Source: Kalmusia sp. IMI 367209
Taxonomy: Eukaryota; Ascomycota; Dothideomycetes; Pleosporales; Didymosphaeriaceae
Assembly (NCBI GenBank): GCA_027946365.1
Contig: JAPEUQ010000025.1
Coordinates: forward strand, 62,001-126,000
DNA length: 64,000 nucleotides
Reading direction: 5' to 3'
Positions 40,016 through 51,094 of the stretch are shown in pieces. Both the position numbers and the translations under genes were made by a program. Position 1 is the stretch's first letter. Each line of letters opens with the position of its first letter. Below the pieces are notes generated by a model. It ran no database searches and had not been told where the DNA came from. It saw nothing but the letters and a program-made list of their open reading frames with translations.

Positions 40016-42613
40016 TCATGATCGAATAGCTGTTATCGTGTTAGCGCCGCTCCTGATTGATTTCGAGGAGCTTGCCTTCTTGACGCTGAAAAACTCGGCG
40101 ATGACCTTCTCACTTATGAGCTGGTCTGACTGGCTCAATCGTATCTGCTCCTTGAGGAGCTGTGCTACGGCTTCAACATAAGTTGGGGCCGAGGGCAGCA
40201 CGTCTTCATTAGTGGAATCAGGAAATTTTAGCTGATTGAGAAGGATCCGTATCCAAGAGCCTATGCGGGACCATCTCATAATGTGGCCGCCTAGGAGCAG
40301 TGTCTGATCTTGTTCGAGTCTGGAGACGAAATGAATCGTGCCCGCCTCGAAATAGATCGTCTGGCCGGGTCGAAGGACGATGTATCGAATCCGCCCACCC
40401 TCAAATGCGTTTGGATCGGCGCTCCAGCAGCGCTTTTCTTCTTCGGAGGGGCGTGACAGCCAACCAAACCCGACCTGCCCCTCCTGAACCGTAAGCCACG
40501 TAGCCTTCCCACAGCTGTCCTGATGGGTCAGAGTTTGGGCGCCGCCTTGCGCAAGCAGAACCCAGTCCTCGTCATCTTTCCATCGGTTCCACTCTGCTAT
40601 CGGAGCACTGCATCTCTCGGCTGTTGTCCCCTCTAAGATCGTGTCTCGAATGCGATTGAGTAGTTGACAATCTTCGCCCATCAGAAACCTTGGTAAGATA
40701 GAGCGTGGTAGTGGATTGCGCAAATCAAGAACGTTGAGAGGGTCTTGACTGATTTTGTTCTCCAAGAATATGTCCCTCACAGTTTCGAGCTGCATCGGCA
40801 TGAACGACGACTGCTGCAAACTCAGTGACGATTTCTGCACCGAGATACTCCTGTCAGGATTTCCCATCCTACGGAAGAGTTGCTCAATGGGTCTGCCTTT
40901 GTGCGAGTTCCATCTGAACTGCTGCTGGTTCTCCGTGATGATCGGGCCGTGTATTGCAGCATGGGCTTCGAGCCGTCGTTCTGCTTCTTGACTGGTTAAA
41001 AAATAAGCTTCCTTTTCGCTTTCAGTTCCTGTGGTTGCCGGCTGCTTGGCTCGGCTCAATAGAGCATGCATGCCTTCAACATTTAGCTCTCCCCAGGTCT
41101 CGCAGGGTTTGTTCCGCGCCATTTTCTGCTCCAGCTGCGTCAGCACCTGATCCCGGAACTGGGCATCAGCTGCAATTCGATGGGAAGGCCGTGCTTCGGT
41201 ATTGTCCTCCGGAACAGAAACGAAGATCAATTCCCCATCATCAGAGCTATTTCTCTCTCCTATGACCGAACTGGACTGAGAGAGTTGTGTTGGAAGTGAT
41301 GAGCGACGTCGCTTTGGGGCTTGGTAAGGAAATGAGGAATCTTCAGTATACGATGTCGGCCAATTCGAGGCAGATGATGAATCGCCACCCCTAGATTGCT
41401 GCGAGCGTAATATGCCCGTTGTCGCCCACAAGGCGTACAGCCTGACATGTCTAGGACAAAGCGCATCACGCTGCGCTCTGTATGTGGCTGCTATATCAGC
41501 GTTTTCTCTAGTGTTCGTCTGCTGTAGACGCTCTATGACAGATAGCAGCTTAGGGGAGACCGTATCGGTACAGGTGCAGATGCCGTTGTTTTCCTGGCCG
41601 GCATTCGCTTTTCTCTTCTTTGACTGAATACCGCCCTCTCGTGTGCTAGGCCGAACTCCCCCTATCGACGGCACAGGCATCCGGCTGGGTTGCATGAGAA
41701 GTCGGCTCGATGTTCGCAAGGGCGTTTGGGATGTGTCAGCTTTGCTCATGGCAGTGATGTCTGGAGAGGCAGCATGTGAATGCAGCTGCGTGTTCTCAGG
41801 GTATTCCACGAGAGACGTATTAGCTGGGCTTTGCGGTGGCGTGGTCAGTGGCGTGGAGGAGGTATTTTCACCTGATGTCTGGGCGTTGTGTGGTGTTGAT
41901 GGAACCGACGCGGCGATAACGTCCACTATCGCGTTATCAGACACAAGTCCAGTCGGCGCAGCCATTGAAACGTCACTTTCTAGCGATTCGGTTTGATGTA
42001 CGGAGTGCGTCTCGTCTGCCTGTATGGGTGGCTGCGATTGAGTAGTAGTCTCCTCACACGTTATCAGTCCGTATCGATCAAACGCGTAGCCAGCTGGCAG
42101 TTGCGACTCGGAAATGGGGTCACACGTGAGAGTGTATCCATTGCGGCGTTTTTTCACAAACGTATCTTTGTTGTGCCATGCCGCCAAATCCTCTACGTCG
42201 ACTTGCTCGATGGGGTTTACACAGTTTTTCAACGGCTGCCCGTCAATAATTTTTCTCAAGATCAATTGGTTAAGTTTAATTAGGGCCTCGGGCCAGTTGG
42301 GATTGCGCTTCGCAGCAGTGCCGAGCAATTTGCAGAATTTCCAGCCCCTTGAGGCCCATCCATAGTATTGGACCTTGTCGGCATTCCAATTTGCGCTCAC
42401 TCTCGCGAGAGGTGCCAAGCACTCCCTTTTCAAGGATGCACCGGCATTGGCGACATCTATAAAGCGCTCCCACTGCTTTGCGTCTATGTCGCTACTGTGT
42501 TTCCATCGGCCCTTGGACTCTTTGTATTGAGCGCATTCCTCGACCATGACCTCCTCTATGCTCGCCGTAAGCACCGCGAGATCCGTCTGCTCGTCGAGGA
42601 GATGGTCGCGCAT
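40016..42613 (-). CDS. JmjC/cupin-domain protein
   Basis: Large protein of 865 aa from ATG 42613. The N-terminal 200 residues are helical (RDHLLDEQTDLAVLTASIEE, WNADKVQYYGWASRGWKFCK). The middle is Ser/Thr/Pro-rich, with a short Cys cluster (ICTCTDTVSPK...RDALCPRHVRLYALW) that might bind metal. The C-terminal part (about 690-810) is JmjC-like: LLAQGGAQTLTHQDSCGKAT gives an H-x-D pair and LRPGQTIYFEAGTIHFVSRL gives the distal His, then LLLGGHIMRW. Such domains are Fe(II)/2-oxoglutarate oxygenases, often histone demethylases. The usual lysine before the second half is not obvious (GQVGFGW), so activity is uncertain. The frame stays open upstream to an acceptor-like CTAACATGCCAACAG at about 42727, so an extra 5' exon is likely. 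Confidence 0.7.
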   Translation of the reverse strand: MRDHLLDEQTDLAVLTASIEEVMVEECAQYKESKGRWKHSSDIDAKQWERFIDVANAGASLKRECLAPLARVSANWNADKVQYYGWASRGWKFCKLLGTAAKRNPNWPEALIKLNQLILRKIIDGQPLKNCVNPIEQVDVEDLAAWHNKDTFVKKRRNGYTLTCDPISESQLPAGYAFDRYGLITCEETTTQSQPPIQADETHSVHQTESLESDVSMAAPTGLVSDNAIVDVIAASVPSTPHNAQTSGENTSSTPLTTPPQSPANTSLVEYPENTQLHSHAASPDITAMSKADTSQTPLRTSSRLLMQPSRMPVPSIGGVRPSTREGGIQSKKRKANAGQENNGICTCTDTVSPKLLSVIERLQQTNTRENADIAATYRAQRDALCPRHVRLYALWATTGILRSQQSRGGDSSSASNWPTSYTEDSSFPYQAPKRRRSSLPTQLSQSSSVIGERNSSDDGELIFVSVPEDNTEARPSHRIAADAQFRDQVLTQLEQKMARNKPCETWGELNVEGMHALLSRAKQPATTGTESEKEAYFLTSQEAERRLEAHAAIHGPIITENQQQFRWNSHKGRPIEQLFRRMGNPDRSISVQKSSLSLQQSSFMPMQLETVRDIFLENKISQDPLNVLDLRNPLPRSILPRFLMGEDCQLLNRIRDTILEGTTAERCSAPIAEWNRWKDDEDWVLLAQGGAQTLTHQDSCGKATWLTVQEGQVGFGWLSRPSEEEKRCWSADPNAFEGGRIRYIVLRPGQTIYFEAGTIHFVSRLEQDQTLLLGGHIMRWSRIGSWIRILLNQLKFPDSTNEDVLPSAPTYVEAVAQLLKEQIRLSQSDQLISEKVIAEFFSVKKASSSKSIRSGANTITAIRS

Positions 42614-42973
42614 ATTCACGCACGCTTGGAATTTGTCGCTCTCATGGTTGAGCGAGCGTAGCGAGTCTCGAAACGCTTTGATGCGTGCGCGAGCCCGGGT
42701 CGTAATCGAGTTCGTTCGGATCTTGTTCTGTTGGCATGTTAGCTGATGCGGAGTCGGAAGCGTTTGGTCTTGGATGCAAAACGGTAGACAGATGCTACGA
42801 GTTGGGCCGTTCTAGATGGGGATGACGTGGACGACGAGATTAGATGAATGTAGCCAAGGCGCTAGATGCACAGGCCAACCCCAGGTACTCAATCCAGATG
42901 CACGTCATCAGCAGCCTTATTCGCAAAGAATTTGCATGGAGATATTGCAAAACTAGTTAATTTTTTTCGAGGG
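42614..42973. other. Probable 5' end of the JmjC gene
   Basis: On the minus strand the JmjC frame continues without a stop to about 42727 (NKIRTNSITTRARARIKAFR, then SLRSLNHESDKFQACVN). There a CTAAC branch point and CAG acceptor sit. The first exon was not located. The rest shows no gene. Confidence 0.35.
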
Positions 42974-43208
42974 GGCGATGCAGGATAGATTGACGGATAT
43001 GGGCAGTTTGTGATGGGGGAGCAGTAGTGTTATCGGTGTGGCATGGAGTGTTCGGGTGGTAGTCTAACACTGTTCCAAGCTAGTCTCTCTAGAGAACTAG
43101 TTAAATAGTGTTCTACAGACTACCACCCAAACACTCCATGCCACACCGACAACACTACTGCTCCCCCATCACAAACTGCCCATATCCGTCAATCTATCCT
43201 GCATCGCC
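42974..43208. repeat. 235-bp inverted-repeat (MITE-like) element
   Basis: Two nearly perfect inverted arms of about 95-100 bp surround a loop of about 35 bp. The left arm starts GGCGATGCAGGATAGATTGA (42974) and includes CGGATATGGGCAGTTTGTGA; the right arm ends with its complement at 43208 (TCAATCTATCCTGCATCGCC). The loop carries TTCCAAGCTAGTCTCTCTAG. Poly-T/A tracts flank it. A left arm alone is at 32672, and the loop plus right-arm start at 12159. It fits a foldback or MITE; target-site duplications were not clear. Confidence 0.9.
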
Positions 43209-45590
43209 GCTTTTTTTTTGTTCCCAAGCACCTTTAATTTTTTTTGTTTTTTTTGCTCGCCGTTGGCCGCTCATTTGGCGGCCCTCAGCAGATTTGCGTG
43301 GTCCCTGAGTACTAGCCGAAAGAAGCCTATGCAAAGCCAGACGCTAGAGAGCTAGTGCAACAGCGCTGTAGACTAGGGCCCAGTCATTGAACACACCTCG
43401 GAGCTCAAAGTAGCATCAGAAGCTTTGTTGAATATTAAAATAGTCTTTGCTAGGTCCGAGGGAGAGAGGAAGCTCCTTAGTGCCCTTTAGCTGAAACAGC
43501 CAAACAGAATAAATACAGATCGATACCAAGTGGGATCGGAGAACGCTCAAGAAAGCTAGACGCAGCGCTGCCTGGAAAGTTACACTCGAGGACTGTACGA
43601 TATAGCAAACCGGCGAGGATCTAGCGTGCTAGCGCGGTGAGACTAAGTTGGCTGAGCTTGATCCTCCATGCCTGGATTGCGCTAAAAAGGTTGGATTTAA
43701 ATGTTACAAGTTTCTTCGGCGTGGTAGCGAGGCTGACTGTTTTGAAGAAACGGGGATTCTTCAAACTTGGCCACATTGTCAGAACCGCCGGTGATTCTGT
43801 CATGGTTATCGAGACGAGAGGCATTCGTTCAAAGAGGGGTATTCTACAGATTGTAATGTAATCGCGAACCAGACGCACCCATGATGGCGCGTTGAACGGG
43901 CCAATCTGGACAGTCTGCATCTCATTCAAAGCAGCTGAGTGGCATGAGAAAGAAGCGCCATATCGGATGCGACGAAAACGAGCATTTTGACACAGCTAGA
44001 CTGCAAGGGGTCACATGCCGTTCCCGCGCTACTCGTCCTTTGGTCGGAGAAGAAGCTCCCACGCCAAGAAAGGGCCCGGAATCCACAAATTGTTGATTTC
44101 CAATGCGTATACTGTGTCCCCTGCATTCCATTGTCCTAGAACAACACTATGTGTTACTGGATAGTCTGGTTTGGCTCGGAAGGGGCGGCGAAGCGCGCAT
44201 TCAGGGTCTGCGTGGTGGAGAGAAGCGGCGCGGTGTTGTAGCGATTCGCTGCCAAGTGTTCTTTTTAAGCCGATTCAAACCAACGCTTTTCGCCTCCATT
44301 TTTGAGAACCTCATTGCATACCCAACGTACGAATAGCAAATGATCCAAGGCCGCTCGATTCGTGCCATCGCTGTGAAATGTAGCGAAGTTTTTGGTATGG
44401 ATTGTCGCCGTGTCACCCGAACAAAGTGCGTATGAATCGGGTCCTCAACTTCCCGAGTCAGGTTACGAAAATGTAACGACAACAATTCTTCCGGGCGAAA
44501 GATTAAGCACCAGACCAAGCGCGTAGCTACACTCGCTACGCTTGTGTTTGGCGCCGGCGTACTAGACGTGTTGTTGTGTCAGGGTGGCATCGAATACCGG
44601 TAAGGTGGTACAATACCCCTCATTGCCAGCGCTTATTCGGCGCCACAAATGATGCATGTGACATACCAGGCAGGGTGCGTACAGCCCAACGACCACAGTA
44701 CATTCCACAGCGCTCAATCGCGCAATCTGTGTCCGTCGTCAGTATACTTTGAATTTCTCAGCCGGACTTTCCTATACAAGAGTGCGAGTGTGCAGTCTGG
44801 TGAGCATGGCACAGGAGGGGTTTCCAGCCAGCGAGCCTGCTGCAGGCCTAAACAACACAGCGCGCAATCACAGTCTGTTAGTGGACTCTACGCTCGGATG
44901 GAAACAGGCTTCATTGATTGGAGGAACATACTTGGGCTATGTTTTGCGAGCATTCCCGAGCATCGGAGCCCTTGATCGGTGTCTTTCGTCTTTACCAGGG
45001 TGGACAAGTACCGGATCTGTACAAGTACATGCGTTGCGAGTACAAGCCAAATATTTCCAAGCGATTGAAACATGGTAGCGAGGAGAAGGCGCTGAAAATT
45101 TACGTACGTATCCTATCAAACAATAGTGACAACGCACCCTAGCTTGTAGGTGTGTCACGGGTGTTGTCGGTGCTGCGCGAGCTTATGTGTGAAATTCGCT
45201 AAACGGTGAAGAGATAGCCCTGGCAAGGAACAGACTGAAGGGCTACAGGATCGAAGATGATGACATTGCGAACTGTGAACGCACCAATTTGGACGGCATG
45301 ACCTCGCGAGCGAAGACGCTGTCTGATTGCTATACTTGAAGAGCGCGGGTTCTGTACTGCTGTTGCCGGACAGTGCTCTCCATCAGAGACGAATGACTGG
45401 ATATAAAAGAGAGGCACGTTCACTGCAACAACTATACGAGTGGAGTCCGAGAACCGGAGTATGAGAACCAAATTGTATATATGTATACAATATCATCTAG
45501 TGAAACAATTTGGGCGCCGCTAAGAGCCTACCTCCGTGATCGAGTTCCAGTGACACGCATCCCCATTCTTTCAAGAGTCATCTCAACGGT
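43209..45590. other. Intergenic; unresolved coding-like frames
   Basis: Minus-strand frames at 43929-43621, 44131-43922, 44518-44201 and 45471-45199 and + frames at 44749-45142 have coding-like composition but no motif and no consistent splicing. A GCTAGAGAGCTAGTGCAACA at 43351-43370 resembles the loop of the inverted-repeat element. I see no confident gene. Confidence 0.25.
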
Positions 45591-46428
45591 TCATTTGTTG
45601 TCCAGGTAAGACCATAGGACGACACCCTTCTCTTCATCCCACACTGGGTGATGGCGGCGATCGCAATCGAACGTTCCATTATGCTCCATTAAACATTCGT
45701 CAGAAACGTCAAATCCCCGATGGTGAAGCATATACTGGAACCTATGAAGAGCTCGTCGCATAAATGCGAGGGGAAGAAGAGCCACGGAATCGGCATCGAC
45801 TTCCATGTAGGTTGTATAGTGTGGGTAGCCACACCATAAATCGACCAGGAACTCCAGGATAACACGGTCCGCTTTGATATTGTCGAATGCAAACCTAACG
45901 ATCGCACAATAGTCGCTACGGTCCAGGGAGTCTTCCCATAGAAAGTCGCAGACCTCATTGTGTACTGCGCATCGGAGACCTTCAGCTCGTAGGCGTTCTG
46001 CGAGAATGTAGACATCGATAAGAGTCCAAGTCTGGTTGACCCGCGAATCCCTGTCCAGCATAATCTCTCTATGGTAGAGCCAGTTGACAAAGACACGAAC
46101 TCAAAGCTTATTAGTATCTTCAAATACTTTTCAAACAGAGCTTACTAGGCTTGAGAAGTACTCACATGTCTTCGGTTTAACATCATCTAAGATTATCATT
46201 TCATTTTTGCCTTCGACCCAGTCATTGCGTAGAGAGGCCTTGAAGTAGTCTGACTCGCTTCTCAAAAGTTTCTCATGAACGCTAAATGTGGTCGCCTCTC
46301 GTCCGATCATAACCGCGACCATAGGACTAGTAGCGACGTCGCTAGAGAATATCAGCACGAACCGAACAAAAATTACTATGCAAACCTTACGCGATCTTGA
46401 GTTGATCCTGCGCAGTAGATTGAGCCAT
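45591..46428 (-). CDS. BTB/POZ domain protein
   Basis: A 240-aa protein from three exons: 46428-46391, 46341-46166 and 46099-45591. Introns are 49 bp (GTAAGG...CTCTAG, CTGAT branch) and 66 bp (GTGAGT...TTTGAG, ACTAAT branch); both phases fit. The ATG context is CCATGG. The BTB fold is clear: MVAVMIGREATTFSVHEKLL, then SESDYFKASLRNDWVEGKNE, IILDDVKPKTF and RVFVNWLYHREIML. Next is the back-half helix DVYILAERLRAEGLRCAVHN. BTB domains dimerise and often bind Cul3 ubiquitin ligases. This short BTB-only type with a helical C-terminus is abundant in Pezizomycotina and its partners are unknown. The C-terminus (WDEEKGVVLWSYLDNK) has no known motif. Confidence 0.85.
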
Positions 46429-47455
46429 GGTCCTGCAACGGTGTTGGACGGCAGTCGGGCTATTTGCTGGGTTTGATTTGTGGAGAAAAGGATGTTAATG
46501 AGCAGGTGCAGCAGAGGCGAGCAGGGAATTAATATAGTTAGGCACTTGGACCGTGCGTAGGTTTTACGTCGTACAGTGAGCTCAGATCTTGTGTCGTCTG
46601 TAGCATCGTCTACGCTAGGTGAGGCCCCTCAATTGAATTTATGCCGAATGTCTTTCCAGGTCAATTACGTGAGACGGCCAATGGCGTAGATGATTATATC
46701 ACTAGGGAGTCAGTCTGGAAGCAACTCATCGCACTTCGTCTAGCCTATTTCCTGCATTAATACTAGGCACATCATTTGTCGGGTGTGCTATAATGTAGGG
46801 TATATCAGAGGATGGTAGCTATGCATCAGTCGAGGCGGGTGCCGCAGTATCGAAATTGAGCGTGATATTGGGAGGCCTGCCGCAAATTTGATTCCGCTTA
46901 TTTTAGAGCTCGCGAGCAATATGAGCGGTTGCGAATGCGTTGCTACTTATATTTTACATCTCGTGTACATGTCGCGAGGCTAGATACTTTTATTATGACC
47001 GACAGAGAGTGGGTCGAGGGAAGGCTGAAAGTAGCTGAGTAGTAGAAGAGAAAGATCTATCCAAGTACAATAGGTCTAGCTGAGAAATTAACAGCAAAAG
47101 GTATGCAATGAGAACCAAAAGTGAAAGGGATAGATTTCAACATGGAAGGTAACAGGAGACAATGCAAGATGAAAAGTAAAGAGAGTGATTACCTAAGCGT
47201 TACCAGGAAGATCTGATACCGAGGCTATGGTGCACTAACTATGTCTCGCCTATCATAATGAATCATCGCTTGTGACATGATGCCTGCGCACTTGCATAGC
47301 GAGTGTCAATGTCCTTCATCGAACCATGGTTACAGCCATGCTTTGCCACCTATACTACCAGCCTCTAATCTCCCGGCATACCTGTCCTTATCCGAAGGTT
47401 CTATTTTGGAGTAGCTCGAAGTGGGTAGTGGTAAAGCTAATATGCGGAAGTCTAA
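46429..47455. other. Intergenic, no gene seen
   Basis: Separates the minus-strand BTB gene from the 3' end of the minus-strand DUF6604 gene. AT-rich in the middle (46900-47200); no frames or repeats of note. Confidence 0.35.
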
Positions 47456-49828
47456 TCAAATTCCACCGAAGATTAGCTCCGAACTCCACAAGAAATCCTC
47501 AGTCGTCTTGTTCCCGGCGAAAGCCTGTAGCACATCCCGCATCATCATCAGTGGCTCGTGTTTGGACGGGTCGAACGCTGTTGGTCCTGGCCGAAGATGA
47601 CGAGTAGAAATATCTGCAAGCGAGTGCGTAAACACACTCAGTCCGCGTCTAAGACCTTTGTCGATGTGGTACTTGCTCATGTCCCGATATTGTCGTATGT
47701 ACTCATCACTAAAATGGCGAAATTCGTGAAACTTTCGAGTGTTCGCGCGAGCGCCAATGACATTGACAATATCAGAGCAGACAGTGAATATCTTGATCAA
47801 ATTCACTCGTGCCACGGGGAAGGGCCCTTCGAAGCTGGGCTGACCAGCCATGCGGATTCGAGAAAGAGCATCCCGTCCGCACAGCTGTTGCTTATTTCGG
47901 AGTATGTCCCCGACCTTTAGCTCAGAGTTTTTGCTTTCTGTAACGCGTAGCAACTCTGCAAGGAAGGGATAGGCTGGGTGACAGTGTGGAACATCGTATT
48001 TAGTCAGCAGGCAGAAGTCGGACGTCATACGTTGTCCTCCATCGAATTTACGCGGTTTCAAGGGAACGGAAGAACCTAGAATGGGCTGTGTCGGCGCGAC
48101 ACGATGATAGTTACACCAGGCCGGGTAGAAGTCCCTGGCGTGGCAGCCACGCACCGGCAGTGCAAAGACCTTGTCTCCGAAGACACCGATGCACGATTCC
48201 ATCCAGGCGATTGGAGAGAGCTCTTCCAGTTGCACAAGGACGTTGTAGAGATGGAAAACACATCCGACGATGCTCATGGTATTGCATAGCGCAATGCCGG
48301 CTTTCATGGCGTTCAGGTACGTCCTCCAGATGGCGACGCCAGCACCGCATGGTGTCTGTTCTAGCAGGTTCCTAGGCGTATACTCTACATGATAGGTCGC
48401 GACGCGGTGCGCCGTGAGTACCAGGTTGAGGCTCTCTATGTCTTGTGAATGCCTTGCATTGGTCAGGATCGGGTAGGTACACTGTCGGACCTCCCGCGCA
48501 AAGCTTATGGACGCTTCGTACGGATTGATGGCCATTTGCTGATCACCAATGTCTTCAATCTCTTGCTCAAGGGTCAATAGCCGGACGACTTTTCGAGATC
48601 CTGAGAAGTACGCATAAGTACTTTCTAGGAGCAACTCCGAAGTTAACGTGATCGAATGGTCATGTACGTATGACTCTGCCACAATGGCCCCCGACATTGG
48701 GTGGCATCCAAACATATAAACTGCGATAGCCCGAAACCTTCCCTCTGCTTGAGTTTGGTTGAGGCGGTTTGCGCTGGCATTCTTCTGTTGAAGATTACGC
48801 CACAGTTCCTGCACAAAGCTATTGCGCTCTTCCCACAAGTTCATAACCTCGGCTTCGCTCGAAGGTTTACCATCATACTCGTAGAAAAGCCGTAGATTTT
48901 TGTCGATGTCTACAGCTTGCGTAGTCTCCAGATATCCGGGTTCTGACTCGCGAAGAGACCTCATGATGGCAAGTTGTGCGTGTAGTGTGGCGACTGATGT
49001 ACCGGACAAGAGCCCCTGGTATTTCTCGGTAGGCGGGGTGGGTGGGCCGAAAGGAACCACCTCCACATACGACTCTTGTACTCGTGCGAGAACATCGACG
49101 ATCTTGTCGTGTGTCATGCCAAGGTTTCTTGCCATGACTATGTCTGCAATGCACTCACTAAAGTATCGAGACCCTTCGACCATGTAGTGGGCCAAAAGGA
49201 AAGGTAAGTTGCCTTGGGCAACGTCAAACCAAGCATTGCGAACCTCGGTGATTATCTCGTCCATGTCCTGAAGCCAGAAGTATACCGCAAACTCTGCGAA
49301 CAGCTGCTCGTCTTCTTCGAATTCGGCAGCGCCCTGGCTAACGTCGGTCGCAACGACTGCCTCGATCTTGCTCGTTAACGCTTCCGCATCGAGCTCGGGG
49401 ACCTCAAAACTACTCGCATCATTGTGTACTTTGTTCCATGAACCTTGGCGGAGGATTCGCAGGGCGGCCACTAATTCCTGGTTGAATACCTGGTGTCTAC
49501 GCGTGCTGTCCGATGCGTGTCCACGAAGCTTCAAGTCGCTCTTTAGGTAACCTGTTGTCACATGCTGCCGGCATTGTATTGCGAGTTCCATGCTTTTCTC
49601 AACATTACTTGGGAGTCGAACGCAGCGGCTTGCGATCTCATCGATAGCTTTCCGAAAGTCATCCAACTTCATCCTGACTTCGCCCGAATCGTGGATAGTT
49701 ACTGGGAACGATAAGTATGTCGTTGCTCTCACCCAGTCATAGACAATCCTGGTATGTTTTTTGCTTGCCATGCGCAGGGATCGATAGAATGGCAGCAATG
49801 TACCGTTATTGGCCATTGAGTTGTCCAT
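47456..49828 (-). CDS. DUF6604 domain protein
   Basis: Single-exon protein, 790 aa from ATG 49828 (an earlier in-frame start at 49948 would add 40 residues unlike the family). The N-terminus NGTLLPFYRSLRMASKKHTR IVYDWVRATT is the usual opening of fungal DUF6604 proteins. EDEQLFAEFAVYFWLQDMDE and NAWFDVAQGNLPFLLAHYMV match the internal helical block. GPPTPPTEKYQGLLSG precedes a second helical half with no named domain. The protein looks cytosolic, with no signal or membrane segment. The family is widespread in Pezizomycotina, has no known function, and may be followed by variable C-terminal regions. The codon pattern is uniform and there are no stops or frameshifts, so the gene looks intact. 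Confidence 0.8.
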   Translation of the reverse strand: MDNSMANNGTLLPFYRSLRMASKKHTRIVYDWVRATTYLSFPVTIHDSGEVRMKLDDFRKAIDEIASRCVRLPSNVEKSMELAIQCRQHVTTGYLKSDLKLRGHASDSTRRHQVFNQELVAALRILRQGSWNKVHNDASSFEVPELDAEALTSKIEAVVATDVSQGAAEFEEDEQLFAEFAVYFWLQDMDEIITEVRNAWFDVAQGNLPFLLAHYMVEGSRYFSECIADIVMARNLGMTHDKIVDVLARVQESYVEVVPFGPPTPPTEKYQGLLSGTSVATLHAQLAIMRSLRESEPGYLETTQAVDIDKNLRLFYEYDGKPSSEAEVMNLWEERNSFVQELWRNLQQKNASANRLNQTQAEGRFRAIAVYMFGCHPMSGAIVAESYVHDHSITLTSELLLESTYAYFSGSRKVVRLLTLEQEIEDIGDQQMAINPYEASISFAREVRQCTYPILTNARHSQDIESLNLVLTAHRVATYHVEYTPRNLLEQTPCGAGVAIWRTYLNAMKAGIALCNTMSIVGCVFHLYNVLVQLEELSPIAWMESCIGVFGDKVFALPVRGCHARDFYPAWCNYHRVAPTQPILGSSVPLKPRKFDGGQRMTSDFCLLTKYDVPHCHPAYPFLAELLRVTESKNSELKVGDILRNKQQLCGRDALSRIRMAGQPSFEGPFPVARVNLIKIFTVCSDIVNVIGARANTRKFHEFRHFSDEYIRQYRDMSKYHIDKGLRRGLSVFTHSLADISTRHLRPGPTAFDPSKHEPLMMMRDVLQAFAGNKTTEDFLWSSELIFGGI

Positions 49829-50331
49829 TTCCGTGAAAGTGGAGGTCGTGGGAGCCACGACTTCCAAAGTATGCGTAAAATGAGGGTATATTGGAAGGGA
49901 GGTTGAGCTGTGGTTGCACGCTCGGTTATTTTGGGGAGACCGCACCAAGACGCTAACTTAGTTCGTCGTCGGGTGAACTGCATTGAAGGTGAAGAGACAG
50001 GCCGCGATTCGTGCGCGTAGTTGATCAATTTCATCATCACCATACTAAGCACCACACATACTAAGTCTATTACTTGAAACATGTCTCCACTCGAATGGTG
50101 AGTGTTCCTACATCTGTATATAGCGACGGCGCTGGCAGGGCTTGGCTGAAATGCGACAGCACACAAGCTGCCTCCCTTCCCAGGACTGTTACTGCCATAT
50201 TCGTAGTTGGTGCTGATACGAAAGCGATCAAGATTTCTTCCAACCCCATTGCAACATAGTTGACCGCTTTTCACAAGTCGGCCGCCGTCTTACTCTAGGC
50301 AAGCCTCATCCTCCCATATCCTCTGAGAATT
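49829..50331. other. 5' flank of the DUF6604 gene
   Basis: A minus-strand frame at 50274-49729 overlaps the gene start in another phase and is not supported. The promoter of DUF6604 should be here. Confidence 0.3.
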
Positions 50332-51042
50332 CTAGCTAAAACGTCCAGTCACAATCTCGACCACAAGATCACTCTTGCAGAGCTGGCGTATGTAATGAAC
50401 GAACTCTTCCATTTCGTATTCACGAGCGATCAAAATCTCACAGAGCTCCCCAGCGATGCCAGAGGTAGTCTATCTGGATGAATCGAATTCTATCGGCTGA
50501 CATCACGTCTTCTGGTTGTGTATTCTCTGCTAGGAGATGTGTAGGGCCTTTACACCTTCCTCAAGTACGCCCGGCTTATGCCAGATGTAGCTTGCCAAAG
50601 CTCTCTTTGGCTATACAACTGGTCACAATTTTTACAGGTAGTCGGTGCCCAAGTTGGTCAAGCTATTGTAGGCTACGCCCACGACCACTTTGGTGTCCTT
50701 CATATCTGCACAGCTATAGTGCTCTGGAACGGGGAATATGTAGTCACAATCATGGTCGACCCACTGCTTTTCGATAGGAAAACAATGCAAAATCCGATAG
50801 ACGTGCGGGAACTCTATGCTATGACGAGCGATGTCAGTACCGGAGAACAGACCTGCGCAGAACCTGTCTTCTCCGTCATCCCTGAACTCTGAGTAGACGG
50901 CGTTCTTGTACGGCTCGAGCCCAGTACGCAGGGAAACGTCTGGTGAGCAGAGACCACTGATGCTTCGATCTACATCGATGCCGGTGTTCGCGATCTCGCC
51001 AGGGCCAATCGAGTACGCAGCATCGGAAATACTTACCGCCAC
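50332..51042 (-). pseudogene. Decayed unknown gene beside an LTR
   Basis: On the minus strand from 51042 the codons are strongly coding-like: IGPGEIANTGIDVDRSISG, EPYKNAVYSEFRDDGEDRFC, DIARHSIEFPHVYRILHCF, WVDHDCDYIFPVPEHYS. After TNLGTDYL the same phase meets several stops, yet coding-like pieces persist in that phase: YIWHKPGVLEEGVKALHIS and then AREYEMEEFVHYIRQLCKSD with VVEIVTGRFS before the final stop at 50332. The interrupting stops are TAA, TAG and TGA, as expected if CAA, CAG and CGA codons had mutated. The upstream end runs into an LTR-like piece at 51095. The family is not recognised. Some stops could instead lie in introns. Confidence 0.4.
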
Positions 51043-51094
51043 TGCCAGTGGACAATGAAGCGCATGGGGAGTTGCCCAGATGGGTGTCCAGCTG

